Origin: Plectrocnemia conspersa
Taxonomy: Eukaryota; Arthropoda; Insecta; Trichoptera; Polycentropodidae
DNA: 64,000 nt
Reading direction: 5' to 3'
NCBI GenBank assembly: GCA_009617715.1
Contig: VTFK01000050.1
Coordinates: 744,001 to 808,000, forward strand
Shown here: piece by piece, positions 1 to 12,550 of the stretch
Position numbering within the stretch: the first letter of the stretch is position 1
Layout: every line of letters begins with the position of its first letter
Made by a program: the position numbers and the translations under genes
The notes under the pieces: model-generated
What the model saw: the letters and a program-made list of their open reading frames with translations, nothing else
The model's database searches: none
What the model was told of the DNA's origin: nothing

Positions 1-1300
1 AATTTATTATTTTTAAGTGTTAAATTATAAAAATAAATCAATTTTTTTATTGCCCTGTATTTTTATAATTCTAAGCAAAAAAAAAATATAAGATTGATGA
101 TAAGTTCTAAATATGTCACTTTCTTTCAATATTTTTTAAGTAAACTGTAGTTAATTAAAAAACTATAGTTTGATAAATATATGACTTTTATTTATTAGAA
201 GTGAAAGAAATTAAAACGAATTATTAAATTTAAGCGAGCATATTTCATTTTAAAATATTTTTATGAAGAATATGTATGCAATTATTTGTATTTAATTTTA
301 ATTTTGAGTAACTATAAAATATATTATATTTAAAAACTTTAGTTCAATCAGAATGTAATGACTTATGGTAAATGGTAGTTCAAGGAAATGTAAAAAAAAT
401 TACATTTATGACATTACCTAACTTTTATTTTGATATACACCATAAAACTATAGTTAAATCATTATATAATGACTTCTGTTTAATAGGAAGTGAAGGAATT
501 CGGACAAATAATGATATTTAAAACACCATAATTCATCTGAAAATATTTTTATAAAAGACACCCAATTTTTATATTGATAAAGATTTTTTTTTAATTTTTG
601 AGTAAAAGCTATATATAGCTCAATCATTTAACCACGACTTTTTATTAGTAAGCAAAGAAATTTAAGCAAATTCCTAATTTAAAAATACTATATTTTATTA
701 AAAAAAAAATTATAAAGGACAATTATGATATGCAATACAATTATCCATTTTGATATACAATTTATTTTATTTGTTACTGTAATAAATTTAAACACTAGTT
801 TAATGCTTATACAAAATTTTTTTTTTAATGCAATTTTAGGAATTAAGACGATTTTTATTTTAAATAACACATTTAATCTTAAAGTATGTTTTAAAGGATA
901 TTTATTACATTGTCTAATTTTTATTTTAATATATTTTTTTATTTTTAACTAAAAAACTGCAGTAATTTTCAAATTATAGTTTTATCAAAATGTTAAAAAA
1001 ATTCTGTAATTTAAAAAAAAATAATAATTTAATGAAGGACATTTACGAGTATACCTAACTTGTATTTTGCTATAACTGTTTTAATTTTTAACCGTAAAAC
1101 TATATTTGAGTCCATATATAACGACTTACATTGAATATAAAATAAAGAAATTATTAAAAAAAAAATTAAATGTTAATCGTCATATTTCATTTAAAAATAT
1201 TTTATTTTGGTTTATTTTATTTTTTACCAGAAAACTTTAGTTCGCATAATTATTATAAAATAAATATTTTTCAATTTTATGTAAAAAATTTAAAACTATT
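1..1300. repeat. Degenerate AT-rich tandem array
   Basis: Diverged copies of a unit containing AAAACTATAGTTcAATCAT, TAATGACTT, GGAAGTGAAGGAA and CATATTTCATTTAAAATATTT recur near 161, 334, 446, 606, 953, 1102 and 1220. Spacing is irregular, between 110 and 175 bases, with gaps. The 60-75-codon open frames at 688-952 are chance frames of low-complexity sequence. Confidence 0.6.
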
Positions 1301-2008
1301 TTTTAATATTAAAAGACCATTTTTTATTAGGAATACTCGTATCTAACAATATATTTATAAAAAATGTATACTCTCTTGTATAAAAATATCATTATATTTT
1401 TGAGAAAATAGACGTTATGTAAAAAATATAGGAAATAAGTTATTTTACTCTTTAAAAAAAAAAAAAATTCACAGAATAACACAGTTTCTGGCAAGAAATA
1501 TGTAGTTTTTCAATAAAGTTTTATTGAAAAGTACACACGAAACTTATATTATATAAAATATTATTAATAATACTATTTTTTAGTTAAAATATGTTTTGTA
1601 TATAAATATATAATTTGTGTATATACTAAAATTGATATATTAGTATAAAAAAAATTGTATTTGCATTACAATGCAAAACCTTTACTCAGACAATTTATAT
1701 ACCGGTTAAAAATAATGATGGTATATATTTCAACAATAAAGCCTTTTGCAGTTGCAGGCATATAATATAAACCTTAACCGCTTAATCGATTCAAGCAAAT
1801 ATTACTCAAAAGCGCCTCGGTCCATAAAATAAGCATGTTGCGAACATCGAACTTTAAAATAATAAAATAATTTAACGCGTCTTTTCCCCGAAGAATCGAC
1901 AAAAAACCATAAAATTTCACATCAACATAATGACAATATAGCAAAAAAATTATCGCGCGGATTGCTTTAACGCTTAAATGCCTTCGAAAATGCTTATTAT
2001 GTATATAA
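1300..2008. other. AT-rich sequence, nothing recognised
   Basis: Homopolymer-rich sequence to about 1680, then more complex sequence. No repeat unit, gene or RNA gene seen. Confidence 0.5.
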
Positions 2009-2565
2009 AAATTATTTCGAGCATTCGGGCTACTCGTTTTGGATAATATCGAAGCGGTCCAATTATCGGTTATTACCGTCGAAGAGAATAAAGTTCTCGT
2101 GCAGATTCCTCTGCAGTTTGGACCATTTCATTGGCCGCTGAAACGGGCCACGTCGGATAATAAAAATATAATAATAAATAAAAGAAATGCACAGGTGAGG
2201 TGAGAGCGACCGATTAAATGCATCAGAATCAAATTGCGATAATTCCGATGCATTAAGTCTCCCTTGGTTCGTTCTGCGGAGAGAAACCAGTTAGTTGTCT
2301 GTGTCCGAGAGCGTATTATATTGGGTCTCTCTGCGACCTCTGCAACCTCCAGAGATTGGGCGATTTCTCTCGCGATGACCAATATAAATGCGGAATACCT
2401 GCTAATGCCCTTGCGAGCCGCTCGACGACAATGGACAATAAAATTTTATTGTGCGTATATGCGAATAAAATATTCAATAGTGAGCAAAAGCTTCATCCGA
2501 GTCAGGGTTTACAAGTTCTTAATAATTTGCGATTAAAGATCAAACGCAATACGAGGGATATTTGA
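2009..2565 (+). other. GC-elevated block with an exon-like open segment
   Basis: A frame without ATG is open from 2009 to 2200 (64 codons), reads LSVITVEENKVLVQIPLQFG, and ends next to a donor-like CAG|GTGAGG at 2194/2195. The upstream acceptor is poor and no family is recognised. The rest (2260-2565) is open in more than one frame on both strands. It may be an exon of an unidentified gene, a promoter or an enhancer. Confidence 0.25.
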
Positions 2566-3629
2566 AAGGCCAGAAAATTTGCTTTAAATATTATTTTTTT
2601 AATTTTATTATAGTAACTACTGATATATTTATTTATTTTTTCGTCAATGCATTTTTTGAGACAGGAAAGATTTTTTTTGATCTCATATCTGTTCTCTTGA
2701 ACAAAAATTCCTATATTTTTTGTTCAAGATTTCCCAGAAAATCTCAAAACTCTATTAGCTTAAAATCAATAATATGATTCTTAAGATTTAAGATTTTATT
2801 TGCAAATAATTAAATTTATAACAACTGAAGGAAAAATAGTAAGCTGAAAATTTTTATAGATTACTGTGTATATGACTTACAAAAATATATTAGGAATATT
2901 ATAAAAGGGCTTTTTATATAAAATATTAATTGGTTTTCTCTTCCAAAGTATTTTACTATAAGCAAAATAGCGTTTTGCCACCAATAGTGCGTTAATCTTA
3001 TTTAAATTGGCAAAAACAATAATTTTAACAGATAATGGAAAGTGACGAATGATTGCATATGCCAGATAATGAAGGTACCAAAAAATAAAAACAAATATTT
3101 TTTTTATAAATTATGACATGAATGGTAATTTGAATTTATAAAAATAATGTAGAGTTATCAAAACATATTGTATCTTCTGTGGAAAATAAAATTTTCATGC
3201 TAAATCACAAACTAAACTAAATATTATTGACCAAAGGCTTTTAATTTGTGCTCTACGAATAGTTCTTTAAGAAATTTAACATTCATTACTGACTGTAATT
3301 TTATTTTTTAGTAGAACAGAATATTAGGTATTTATTATAAATAATAACATCAACAGTTTTTAGGCAATCTTAGTTTTTTTATTTAAAAAAATGTACTGGT
3401 TTTTACAACTCTAGTTTATTTTTAGTTCGAAATAAATGGACATTCTGAGGTTTGGATAAATTTATACATTATCAAATCAAGAATGCGGTTAATACGAACA
3501 GATTTTGTGTAAGGGGTCAAATATCAACAGGTTACAAAACCTTGAATAATTTTCACATAATGTAGAAAGTGTAAAACATTTCTTTTAATGTAATAAAAAA
3601 GTGCAATTTATTTATGAATATATTTCACA
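2566..3629. other. AT-rich sequence, nothing recognised
   Basis: T-rich then A-rich sequence; the 71-codon frame at 2562-2777 is low-complexity Phe/Ile/Lys and is not supported as a gene. Confidence 0.5.
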
Positions 3630-4320
3630 AAAGTGACTATTAATTATAGATAAACAAACAGCTAACCTAATAATTGTATAAAAAATAAGATTATATACTT
3701 TTTTATGTGAATATCTCGAATTATAGCAATTTTTGAGATTTTCGTACCGTTTTGATTCTTCAGATTTAAAAAATCAAGTTACGAATACAATTTTCTTTTA
3801 TGATTTTTTATGATTGATAGATTAGAATGGTATGGATTTAATACCAGAAATAAAAACAAATTTAAGGATAGTAAAGTATGAGAAAGAATTATGTACGGAC
3901 GTGTGAATTTGTACAATAATATTCCTAGGACAATCCGCAAAAATAAAAATGGAATAAAGAAACACCTACGTGCACTAAAAAATAATTTGTAATATATTTT
4001 TTTTTTCAATTTCTATTTATATTTATATTATGTATTATAATTATGTTTAGTGTAAAAATTAGCTATATTAGATAAATAAATTCATAAAATAAAATAATAA
4101 TAGGAATATCATCAAAAAATAATTATCAGGTAAAATCACTATCAATTACAGATAAACAATTAGATCAAGTATCAATGGTATGAAAATAAAATTACTAATA
4201 AATGATATTTTAGATTTGTATGCAAACATCTCAAATTCCAAGAATTTCTGAGATTTTGCTAAAGTTTTGATTATTTAAATTAAAAAAATAATAATTTTCT
4301 TTTACTTTTTATTACATATT
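3630..4320 (+). repeat. Duplicated 180-bp unit split by a LINE fragment
   Basis: The unit at 3630-3810 (TAGATAAACAA, TCGAATTATAGCAATTTTTG, AGATTTTCGTACCGTTTTGA, CAATTTTCTTTTATG) recurs at 4135-4320 (CAGATAAACAA, CTCAAATTCCAAGAATTTCT, ATAATTTTCTTTTAC). The LINE scrap 3810-3992 lies at the junction. Confidence 0.6.
3810..3992 (+). pseudogene. LINE 3' fragment, same family as 51.0-51.4 kb
   Basis: The DNA from ATGATTGATAGATTAGAA to the stop TAA at 3990-3992 matches the copy at 51115-51436 with an internal deletion of about 110 bases and smaller gaps. It encodes pieces RIMYGRVNLYNNIPRTI, KNKNGIKKHLRALKNNL. A frameshift and stop occur near 3870. It is inserted between two halves of an older duplicated sequence (3630-3810 and 4135-4320). 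Confidence 0.75.
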
Positions 4321-4587
4321 GTGTTAGGAATAATATAAAAAATAATTATTATTAAAAATCATTAGCAGCAATAGCAAAAATAACTAAAGGCAATAGATTT
4401 TTGCAATTTTTTTCATGTGAAAAAACAGTTTCGAGTAACTAGAAGGTATTATGACCCTAATTATAAAGCTAGTCAGTTTTATACACGCAAGAATTTATTT
4501 AAACTAATATTTCTACAATTGTTAAATGAGATATTGTTAGCATAGAACGTTTTACGTATGTTAAATAACGTTGTGTTTTAGTCGTCG

Positions 4588-4620
4588 TTAAATACTCAAA
4601 CCATAAGTTTGAGTATTTAA
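4588..4620. repeat. 14-bp hairpin
   Basis: TTAAATACTCAAAC and GTTTGAGTATTTAA separated by CATAA. A perfect stem in AT-rich unannotated sequence (4320-4740). Confidence 0.8.
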
Positions 4621-4761
4621 ATGATTTGTAGAAAATATCAAACACCGGCAGAGAAACTTTCATTGAAATGTATTTAAATTTAATAATGTTTCAACAAAAA
4701 AAAGCAGACGGAAATAAAAAATCTTTGTAATTGGCCGTCGTGTTGAGAGTGGACGAGCAAC

Positions 4762-5340
4762 AAAACAAGTTTTGTATTAAGCCGTTCGGACCTCCATACA
4801 AAATTTTCTTAATGCTGTTAATTCCTTTGTTTTAACGACTATCACTTGAATTTTTGTTATAAAACAGAACCCTTATAATATTGGCTAAATATGTCACTTT
4901 TTTTGCAAAATGGTGTCAAATTTAAAAACTAAAAAAATTATAGCTCCGTCGGATAAAACCTACAAAAAAGTTTGACTACTAAAAAACGTTAAGAAGCTAA
5001 ATTTGCATTGAAATAAAATGTAAAAAATAATAGTTTTTTGCTTTAAAACAAGTTTTATATTAAGTTAATCAGACCTCCATACAAACTTTTATGAAAATAT
5101 TTTGTTAATATTTTGTTTTAACGACTAAGATTTGAATTTTTGTTATAAAATATAACTTCAAAGAACCTTTATGATTTTTTCTAAAATAAAGTAATAATAA
5201 TAATTTTTTTGCAAAGTCATGGCAAATTTAAAAACTTAAAAAGGATAAATTCCTACAAAAAAATGTGCTGCAAAAATAACGTTCAGAAGATAAATTTGCA
5301 TCGAAATAATATAAAAAAATAGTTTTTTGCTTAAAAACAA
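4762..5340 (+). repeat. Tandem duplication, unit about 285 bp
   Basis: AAAACAAG starts the unit at 4762, 5045 and 5334. Shared words: GACCTCCATACAAA, TTGTTTTAACGACTA, TTGAATTTTTGTTATAAAA, GGCAAATTTAAAAACT, AAATTTGCATTGAAATAA, AATAGTTTTTTGCTT. Two full units. The start of a third is lost. Confidence 0.8.
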
Positions 5341-5640
5341 GTTGAGTTACAATACTACAAAACTTTTTTTTAAATACAAATTTAATCGAATACGATTCAA
5401 AATAAAATGACGCAAAAAAAACACTGAAATTATAAGATCCGAAAAAAATACAAAGGATTATCTCATTATATGAACACTAGTCTATTATTTTGAATAATCT
5501 AAGCACCGGTATTGAAAGCCCTAGCGTCAATTAACGACTAAAAGAAAAATACGCTCAGTGGTTACAATATTACGGTAACAATTTGAATAACCAGACCATT
5601 GCTACTTGTATTCTGAGATTCAAACGCATCAGATTGGATG
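5341..5640. other. AT-rich sequence, nothing recognised
   Basis: Unique-looking AT-rich sequence between the duplication and a GC-rich block. Confidence 0.4.
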
Positions 5641-6030
5641 CTCGATTTAAAAAAAACATATTACACTCTTAAGTCGGCCACTACTGTCAGGAGGCTGCCA
5701 AGATTTACGGTTAGCACCGTATAATGGTATTCGTGTCAGGCCCTGTCGCCCTTTGGCTCGATCCATCATCCTGAATTTCACTGATAAAGACACCAACACC
5801 ACCACCGATGCGAACTGGATTTCGCTCAGCTTTCTCCACTCGGCCTCCGTGTCCGAGCTGTTAATATTTCAAAGATGACGACAAGACGCTTGACCCCTGT
5901 TGACTCTCCACGCCATACCATACATCTAAGTATCCAATGCCTTAACACCTCCTCCCGAATCTGGTCACGTAAATCGAGAAAACGCAATGCAAAACTAGTT
6001 ATGATTAGCGAATCGGTTGTTAGATTTCGC
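5641..6030. other. GC-rich block, probably transposon-derived
   Basis: Abruptly more GC-rich (CCTGTCGCCCTTTGGCTCG, ACCAACACCACCACCGATGC, CTCCCGAATCTGGTCACG). Minus-strand frames are open for short distances only. The style suggests part of a LINE or a UTR, but no domain is recognised. Confidence 0.3.
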
Positions 6031-6592
6031 CAATGAATACGTTTTGCATATTAGGAATACCCAATTATAATAATTTAATTTATCTTTGATTGCAAAATTT
6101 ATGAATAACTAAAAATGGAAATGAATCCAGGTTATTCGGTACTCTACCCCCATTTCAAATCAACGTTTATTTATGACATATTTAAACCAAGATAGATGAA
6201 CATAAATTTATTTACAACCTATGGGTCTTTGTTTAGAATCTAGCAGCTCTGTGAATTTATCATCATTTTGTTTATATTTAAATATACAGTACATTTGAGG
6301 GATAATTAGACTTCATTTCTATACTTTAATAATATATCTACAACTGTTTTCTAATATTATTGATTTCGTACATAATATATTAAATTCACAGAAGAGGTTT
6401 CATAAAAGAAGTCGTATTATACACAAGCCATTATACTATTTCTCACTATCATAAACTATCCATTGTTCATCTTGAATTAGTACTTGATACAAAAAAATGA
6501 TGATGTTTTTTCTCAATCTAAGTCATGTTAATACACATACTTTGTTAAGCAAGAATGCCTCATATATGCATTGACTGTGAAACGTCATTGAG

Positions 6593-6895
6593 ATAATCCA
6601 AGATTTTTACAATTACTGTATATAAATATTTTAAAGTGGATACATGACACTTTTGTAAACATTATTTTCAAATATTTTAGACTGGTTATTAATTAACGAT
6701 AATCTAAGATTGTTACAATTACTATATAGTAATTAAATATATAACCCTATTCTAAACTTTTTTATAAATATCTCAAACTATTATTTATTGATTAACTATA
6801 ATCAAAGATTGTTATAAATAATATATATTTTAGTAATTAGAGTAGATTCGTGACACTTTTATAAAAAAATCAAGGTTAATAAATATTAATAGATA
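6593..6895 (+). repeat. Tandem repeat, unit about 100 bp, three copies
   Basis: ATAATC(C/T/A)AAGATT(T/G)TTA begins at 6593, 6699 and 6798, each followed by an ACTRTATA-type stretch; copies 1 and 3 keep ATGACACTTTT/GTGACACTTTT. Confidence 0.65.
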
Positions 6896-7410
6896 GTTAT
6901 AATATAAACATAAAATTTATTTAATACTAATTAAACTATGTTACTCAAATTTTGCTGAATAACTTGAAATACCACTTCTTGAAAAATCAACAAAAAAATA
7001 ATCTAATAATTAGATTATATTTAGTTAAATTTATAATATTTAAAAAAAATTATCTACAGTAACTAATCTCACTAAATTTATTAACGTTATTGCTGTAATT
7101 TCATATTTATACTGAAATAAATTTTAAAATGGTAAAAACTAATTTGTGATATAAATAGATTTGTATTGCATCAATTTTTTTTTGAGATCTTATTATTTAT
7201 TATATTTATTATTGATTTAATGAACATATTTCATATTACCTAAAAACATACTAATTATTGCACAAAAAATAACATAAAAGTTATATATGTCATTAGTTTT
7301 ACTATTCCATATTATGATAATACCGTAACATATTTACTATAATCACCATAACACATTTATTTATTATTCACTATATTAAAATACATATACCCCATTATTA
7401 TTTTACTAGC
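6896..7410. other. AT-rich sequence, nothing recognised
   Basis: No unit, gene or RNA signal found. Confidence 0.4.
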
Positions 7411-7475
7411 ACTATACATTAGTAGTATAGTCGGTGATTAATATCCAAAAGACAGGGATTCGAATCTAAACTTTT
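7411..7475 (+). repeat. tRNA-like remnant (possible SINE head)
   Basis: TTAGTAGTATAGTCGGTGAT resembles box A and the D arm of tRNA-Asp/Glu-type genes, TTAATATCC the following stem, and GACAGGGATTCGAATCTAAA box B and the T arm. The anticodon arm is largely missing, so it is not a functional tRNA. A decayed tRNA-derived SINE or pseudo-tRNA is likely. Confidence 0.45.
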
Positions 7476-7789
7476 GTGATTTATAATTTCCATTGTGTCT
7501 GAAAATCCTAATTAATAATTAAAATTAAAATTTTAATTTATTCTAATTTAATTCATTTAACCTAATCTCACGGATAAATATCTCGATGATTAATATAAAT
7601 CGAGCTAGATCATACATATTGTGTATGAAAATATAAGCTATTTTGACTTATGTATGTATAAAAAATTACACACTATAACATACTATGTAAGATGCAAATA
7701 AATTTACTAACAACAATTTAAAATATTACTAGCTTTATAACTTAGTTTTTTTAACCCTGGGATAAGTTCAAACTCATATATTAATAATA

Positions 7790-7925
7790 ATATTGAAAGT
7801 TAAAAATATAACAATTGACCTAGAAATGACAGTCAGAATGACATGTGCAAATATCACGTAGCTACTGTTCACCGTTTGAGAGAAGTTCTTGTGACAGACA
7901 GACAGACAGACAGACAGACATATAT
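7790..7925 (+). repeat. Retroposon 3' tail with (GACA)n
   Basis: GAGAGAAGTTCTTGTGACAG runs into about six GACA units (7892-7920). Tetranucleotide tails of this type after a conserved 3' stretch are typical of RTE-clade LINEs and the SINEs that use them. The 84-codon frame over it is an artefact. Confidence 0.45.
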
Positions 7926-8339
7926 ATTTTCGCTTTATAGTTTAGAGATAGATATGTATGTACATATAATAAATTTAAAATCTTTCACAATATTTTTTAA
8001 AAACAATTTTTTGCTATACATCTATTTTTTTATGCTTAAATTATTTTGCATTTTTTTAACACAATTTTACTTAAATACTTTTTTAGTAAAAATATGAGAA
8101 ATTATAAATTTTATTTTATCTACTCACTACTTCGTCCGAAAAGTAGAAAGTAGATCATTTCAATCGCTTATGTTTTTTTTATCTCATCTCTGTATTTAAA
8201 CTTGAATGCACGTTAGACTAATCCTAATTGACGCTTATCGTTTGCCCTTACGTTAATGACGTCACGATTAAGCCGAGGCTGAGTTATTTGGCTTTTATTT
8301 AGATGGTATTGCTATATTTATATTTCTAAATTATAACAT

Positions 8340-8830
8340 ATGTTACTAAACTAAACATTTTATTTCTAGCCCAACCTCAATATATCCTGTTTCTACGTCA
8401 TCAACATTATTTCTGATAGCACTCAGTAGGCGTTGGAGTATTGTGATGGGCACATCAGATTCTACAATGATCCAATTTTTGGATTCAAACCTATTGAGGA
8501 CAATCAGATCCGATCTGAGAGCTAGTTTCGAGCATTGTGCGTGACTCTTTTCCGATCGCACGATCTGCCAGTGGTACCAGATCGAGTTTTGAGACATGCG
8601 AGTTGAGTTTTGAAACTTTGAAACAGCCCGGGGCCGGCGTGAGCTCTTGGGAGACTCGGCTGATTACACCACGGCCTTGTAAATTATACCCATTGCTTCG
8701 CAAACTCGATTCGACGAATTCCTATTTCGTATGGCGAATCGTCACGATTTTGCTGCACCGAACGAAAATGTAGTTTCCATAAATAAACAACAACAAAAAA
8801 AAAACTCGGCCGAACCTACGTCTAGCGATG
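8340..8830. other. GC-elevated block with overlapping open frames
   Basis: An 83-codon minus-strand frame (8346-8597) reads SKLALRSDLIVLNRF and NWIIVESDVPITILQRLLSA, with plausible codon use but no family I recognise. Frames on the plus strand (8537-8773) and another minus frame overlap it. It could be an exon, transposon-coding debris or a regulatory block; no clear splice sites decide this. Confidence 0.25.
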
Positions 8831-9700
8831 TATTATAGTATTTACATATTTACGGATCGAAACGTTTGATTAACTTTAATAGTTATATAATTGTGTCCGA
8901 GCCGAAAAAAAATTGAATAAGGCCGTATAAAATTACAATGAGAAAAAAAATATATAAAAGTTTTTATATATGTATGTGTATATATAATATAAGACATAAA
9001 CGAGTTTTCGCACGGCCTTGAAACTGCCACCGTATATATATAATTATAATTATAAAAATCCGGTGGACATTTAATATAAATATAATGCGAGTCGAACGAA
9101 AAAATGTTAATTATCGCTGCCCCAAATATCTACTAGTCCGTTGGTCGATACATATTTGACATAACGGAACGACAAATCAGTGTTTTTATTTTATTGTAGT
9201 ATTAAATAAATGTTGGCTTTTAACAAAATTGAAAATTATTGAAAAGAGCTAATAAACTACTGACTTGACAAATATTCGACATATTTGGGTTGAGTGTTTA
9301 TTAACTATAATATGTTTTTTTTTATAAAATGCTTAAAATATAATAATACGGTCTACGTTTTTAAAACTATTATTAGATGCATTCTGCATATATTTTTAAT
9401 CAATTGTTAAGGAAATATAAGCAGTTTTATTGATACTCATTAATCAAGAAATCCCATTATGGTAATCAGTATTTTAATATCACACTTTGAAAAATTGCTA
9501 TTTTTAGAATAACAAATTAAATACTTGAATTTACATAATAGTTTCAGGCATCATATTATTACATTTTAATGTATTTAATCTGATCTTTAACTAATTTAAC
9601 ATGAAACTAAACTGAATTTAAATTTCACCTTATTTAAAAATACGATATAAATACCAGTTCGAGCATAAATAAAGAGTTATTTTTAATAGAAATAAAAATA
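8831..9700. other. AT-rich intergenic sequence
   Basis: Nothing recognised beyond short A and TA runs. Confidence 0.4.
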
Positions 9701-11150
9701 TACATATCTATATTTGCCTGTTATTTAATAGCACTATAACAAAAAAATGTATGACAATATTCAATATTATATTCTACAAAAGTAAATCTTTTATAATTCT
9801 ATTAATAAATAACTATCTTGTGAATATCGAATTTATATTTATGTTATCAATATGTTTTATATATATACATATATAAATAAAAAAAGCACTATTAATGATA
9901 GATTATGTACAAACTACTATTTTAAAAAAAAAAATATTTGATTGTAATATGATATTAATTTTTATTTCTACATTATATTGATCAAAATATGTATACTAAT
10001 TAATAACTGTATTTAAATATTCAACAACGTTGATAAAATTAATACATAAACATTATGAACTAAAAATAAAATAGTTAAACAATAAGTGAAATAATACAAC
10101 ACTAATGTGTTATATTTCTTTTTTTAACAAAATATTCCTAGCGTAGTTAAAGTGTCTCCTATTTTTAATATATTTATTATATCTAAGTTAAAAGACACAT
10201 CATTAACAGATTACGAATATATCATACAGTATATTTAAATTAAATAAAGACTATAATAGCTACATTTTAATAAAATATATATCTTGTAAAAAGTAATATT
10301 TTATAAACAATATAATATTGAGTATAAAATCACACTAAAATTTCTTTCTTAGTTTTTATTACTATTTCTACATTAAATTGCCCAAAATGTGTTTATTTAT
10401 AATTGTTTTAATCCATTCAGTAACTTCTATAATCTTTTTGTTTATACATATTTTTTTTAAATAAAATAGTTAAATAAATAGCAAACTAAAGGATTATATA
10501 TAATTTTAATATAATCCATTCCTAACATATTTAGATTTTCTCCTATTTTTAAATATATTTACTATACCTAAGTTTTGTTATAAGCATATATTTATATTAC
10601 TGCATAATTTTCAAATTTAGAGTAAATCATATATTATAGTAACTTTTAACTATTTTTTGTTCTTGTTGTTATGATTATAAATATATGAAAAATATAACTA
10701 TTATAATTATAGATTTTTATGAAATATATAAACAATTGTTAATTCTGTACCTTAATTTTTAATTAAGTATAATATAACTATGTGAAATTCCTTTCTTGTA
10801 TATATCATATACAATATAATGTTCAATACACATATATTTATAACCATAATTATATATTCGGTTACATTTATAAACTTTCTAAATAAATATTATTAACAAA
10901 AAATAAAATAAATATATTTTAAAAACCTTTTACAGTATCTAAGTCATAAACTTATATTTATATTTTTACATCATTTACAGATTTAGAGTCTATAATGTAA
11001 TAACATTTAACAACTTTTTTTACTGCATGACTTCACCATACTATTTATATTATTATTCACTCATAATATTAATGTATTTTACTGCAAAATAATATGTAAA
11101 CACTTGTCATTTATATCAAATATAAATGATATTGCTAATAATTTATAATA
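9700..11150 (+). repeat. Tandem array, unit about 390 bp
   Basis: TCTCCTATTTTTAA starts at about 10156 and 10541; TTTTTATTTCTACATTA at 9960 pairs with TTACTATTTCTACATTA near 10358. A third unit shows as CAGTATCTAAGTCATAAACT at about 10933. Diverged copies, AT-rich. A further scrap (AATGATACAACACTAATGTG) lies at 13110 and matches 10095. Confidence 0.65.
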
Positions 11151-11399
11151 AAACCTTGAGGCACTTCCTGATAAATATATTATCAAATATAAATAATATA
11201 ATATATAAGACTTTATTTATCTCGGTTTTACATACATAGCTTATATTATTTTATTTTAATAACATTGCCTTAATATGTTCCTTTGCAAATATTTATATAT
11301 ACTATACAAGTAGTATTTTTAATTCTTTAAAAAAATTTAACAATAGATTTTAAATTTATAAAAATGTATTATTTAATATAACATTGCTTATTTTTTACA

Positions 11400-12550
11400 T
11401 TGACAAGACAACAGAACAAGGCGACCAAAAAATCAGAGTTCCGTTAGTAGCCAAAAGAAAAAATCGATCGACGACAAGAGACAAAGAATGGAAAAGAGAT
11501 TAAAGCGCGACACGAAAGCGTATATCAAGCGAGATAAATTCGCGAAAAAGTGATAAAATCTCGCGTGCAAAGAGACCAGATGAAATGCTGCAATGAAACT
11601 GATATTTAATACTTCGAGAGTTTTCTCTGCATATGAATCGCATTGGTTAAAAAATAAATGGGCATGAAATTGATAAGACTCATATTCTTAATGAGAACCT
11701 TATTTGTATAAGTATTTAAACATTTCTGTGGTTAATTTTTTTTTGTAAGCCTGTGGATTTCCCCTTAATCTTAATTAAAATAATCACGAAAAATCCCTCG
11801 ATTCGTCATCGCAATCAAACTTATCCTCGTGTGATTCTGCGGTTTATTTAATGGAAATTTTGCACTTTTGTTGTATCTTAAGCCGAGTCATAAATCGAAC
11901 CACAATTCCAAAGAGCGTCTGCGATACTTTTCTCTCCTTAGCTCTCCATCTATGACTCATTAGAATACAATAGAGTTCACCTATTTATTGTGAGAATGCC
12001 TCAGTCTGCCGGTGCAGCTGAGACAATGGTGCCTCCATTGTCTCCCGAAGAATAAATCTAGTCTTAACTCTCAAAAAGAGAAATGGTCAACCGTTGGGTC
12101 ATTATTTGCCCCAGTCTCGACACAATATCGATTTTATTAACCGTTTAACAGTTACGTTTCGGGTTCAAAATCCGCACCAATTATTCTCCCAAGTGTGGTG
12201 GAACGCTTTACTACGGTACAAGTAATTAATTCCACAATTTTTATTTACACAGTAATATCATTTTTACATAAGAGAGTTCTTGGTAATTACGTATATAAAA
12301 CGCACACATAAAAAAACAAGTGTGTTACACAAGTGAGAAGAGCTTTCATCGATTCAAGTATCTAATCATAAGCGGCACACTTCACCCTTTTGGTTATTTA
12401 TTCTCTAAATTAATAACTAAGAGAGAAACTGCGACTCTCTAATCTACATATTATATATAAAATTATTGGTACGATAGTTTCACGTATTTAACCTAACTTA
12501 AGAAATTGTTAGTTTTATGAGTCATGTCGAGAAATTCGTAGCACCTCTTG
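11400..12550. other. Unique-looking, moderately GC block with a 10-bp hairpin
   Basis: More complex than the flanks, for example GCGACACGAAAGCG near 11510. GAGACAATGG-TGCCT-CCATTGTCTC forms a perfect hairpin at 12020-12044. No open frame of note. Candidate regulatory sequence. Confidence 0.3.

Noticed and set aside
688..952. Opposed 60- and 75-codon ORFs
   Set aside because: Low-complexity AT-rich frames in a tandem array.
7411..7475. tRNA gene
   Set aside because: Box A and box B words exist but the anticodon arm is missing, so no cloverleaf forms.
7843..8097. 84-codon ORF containing TDRQTDRQT
   Set aside because: The repeat is the translation of the (GACA)n retroposon tail; the rest is Phe/Leu/Ile low complexity.
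11400..12550. Possible gene because of higher GC
   Set aside because: No open frame, splice chain or RNA fold beyond one 10-bp hairpin.
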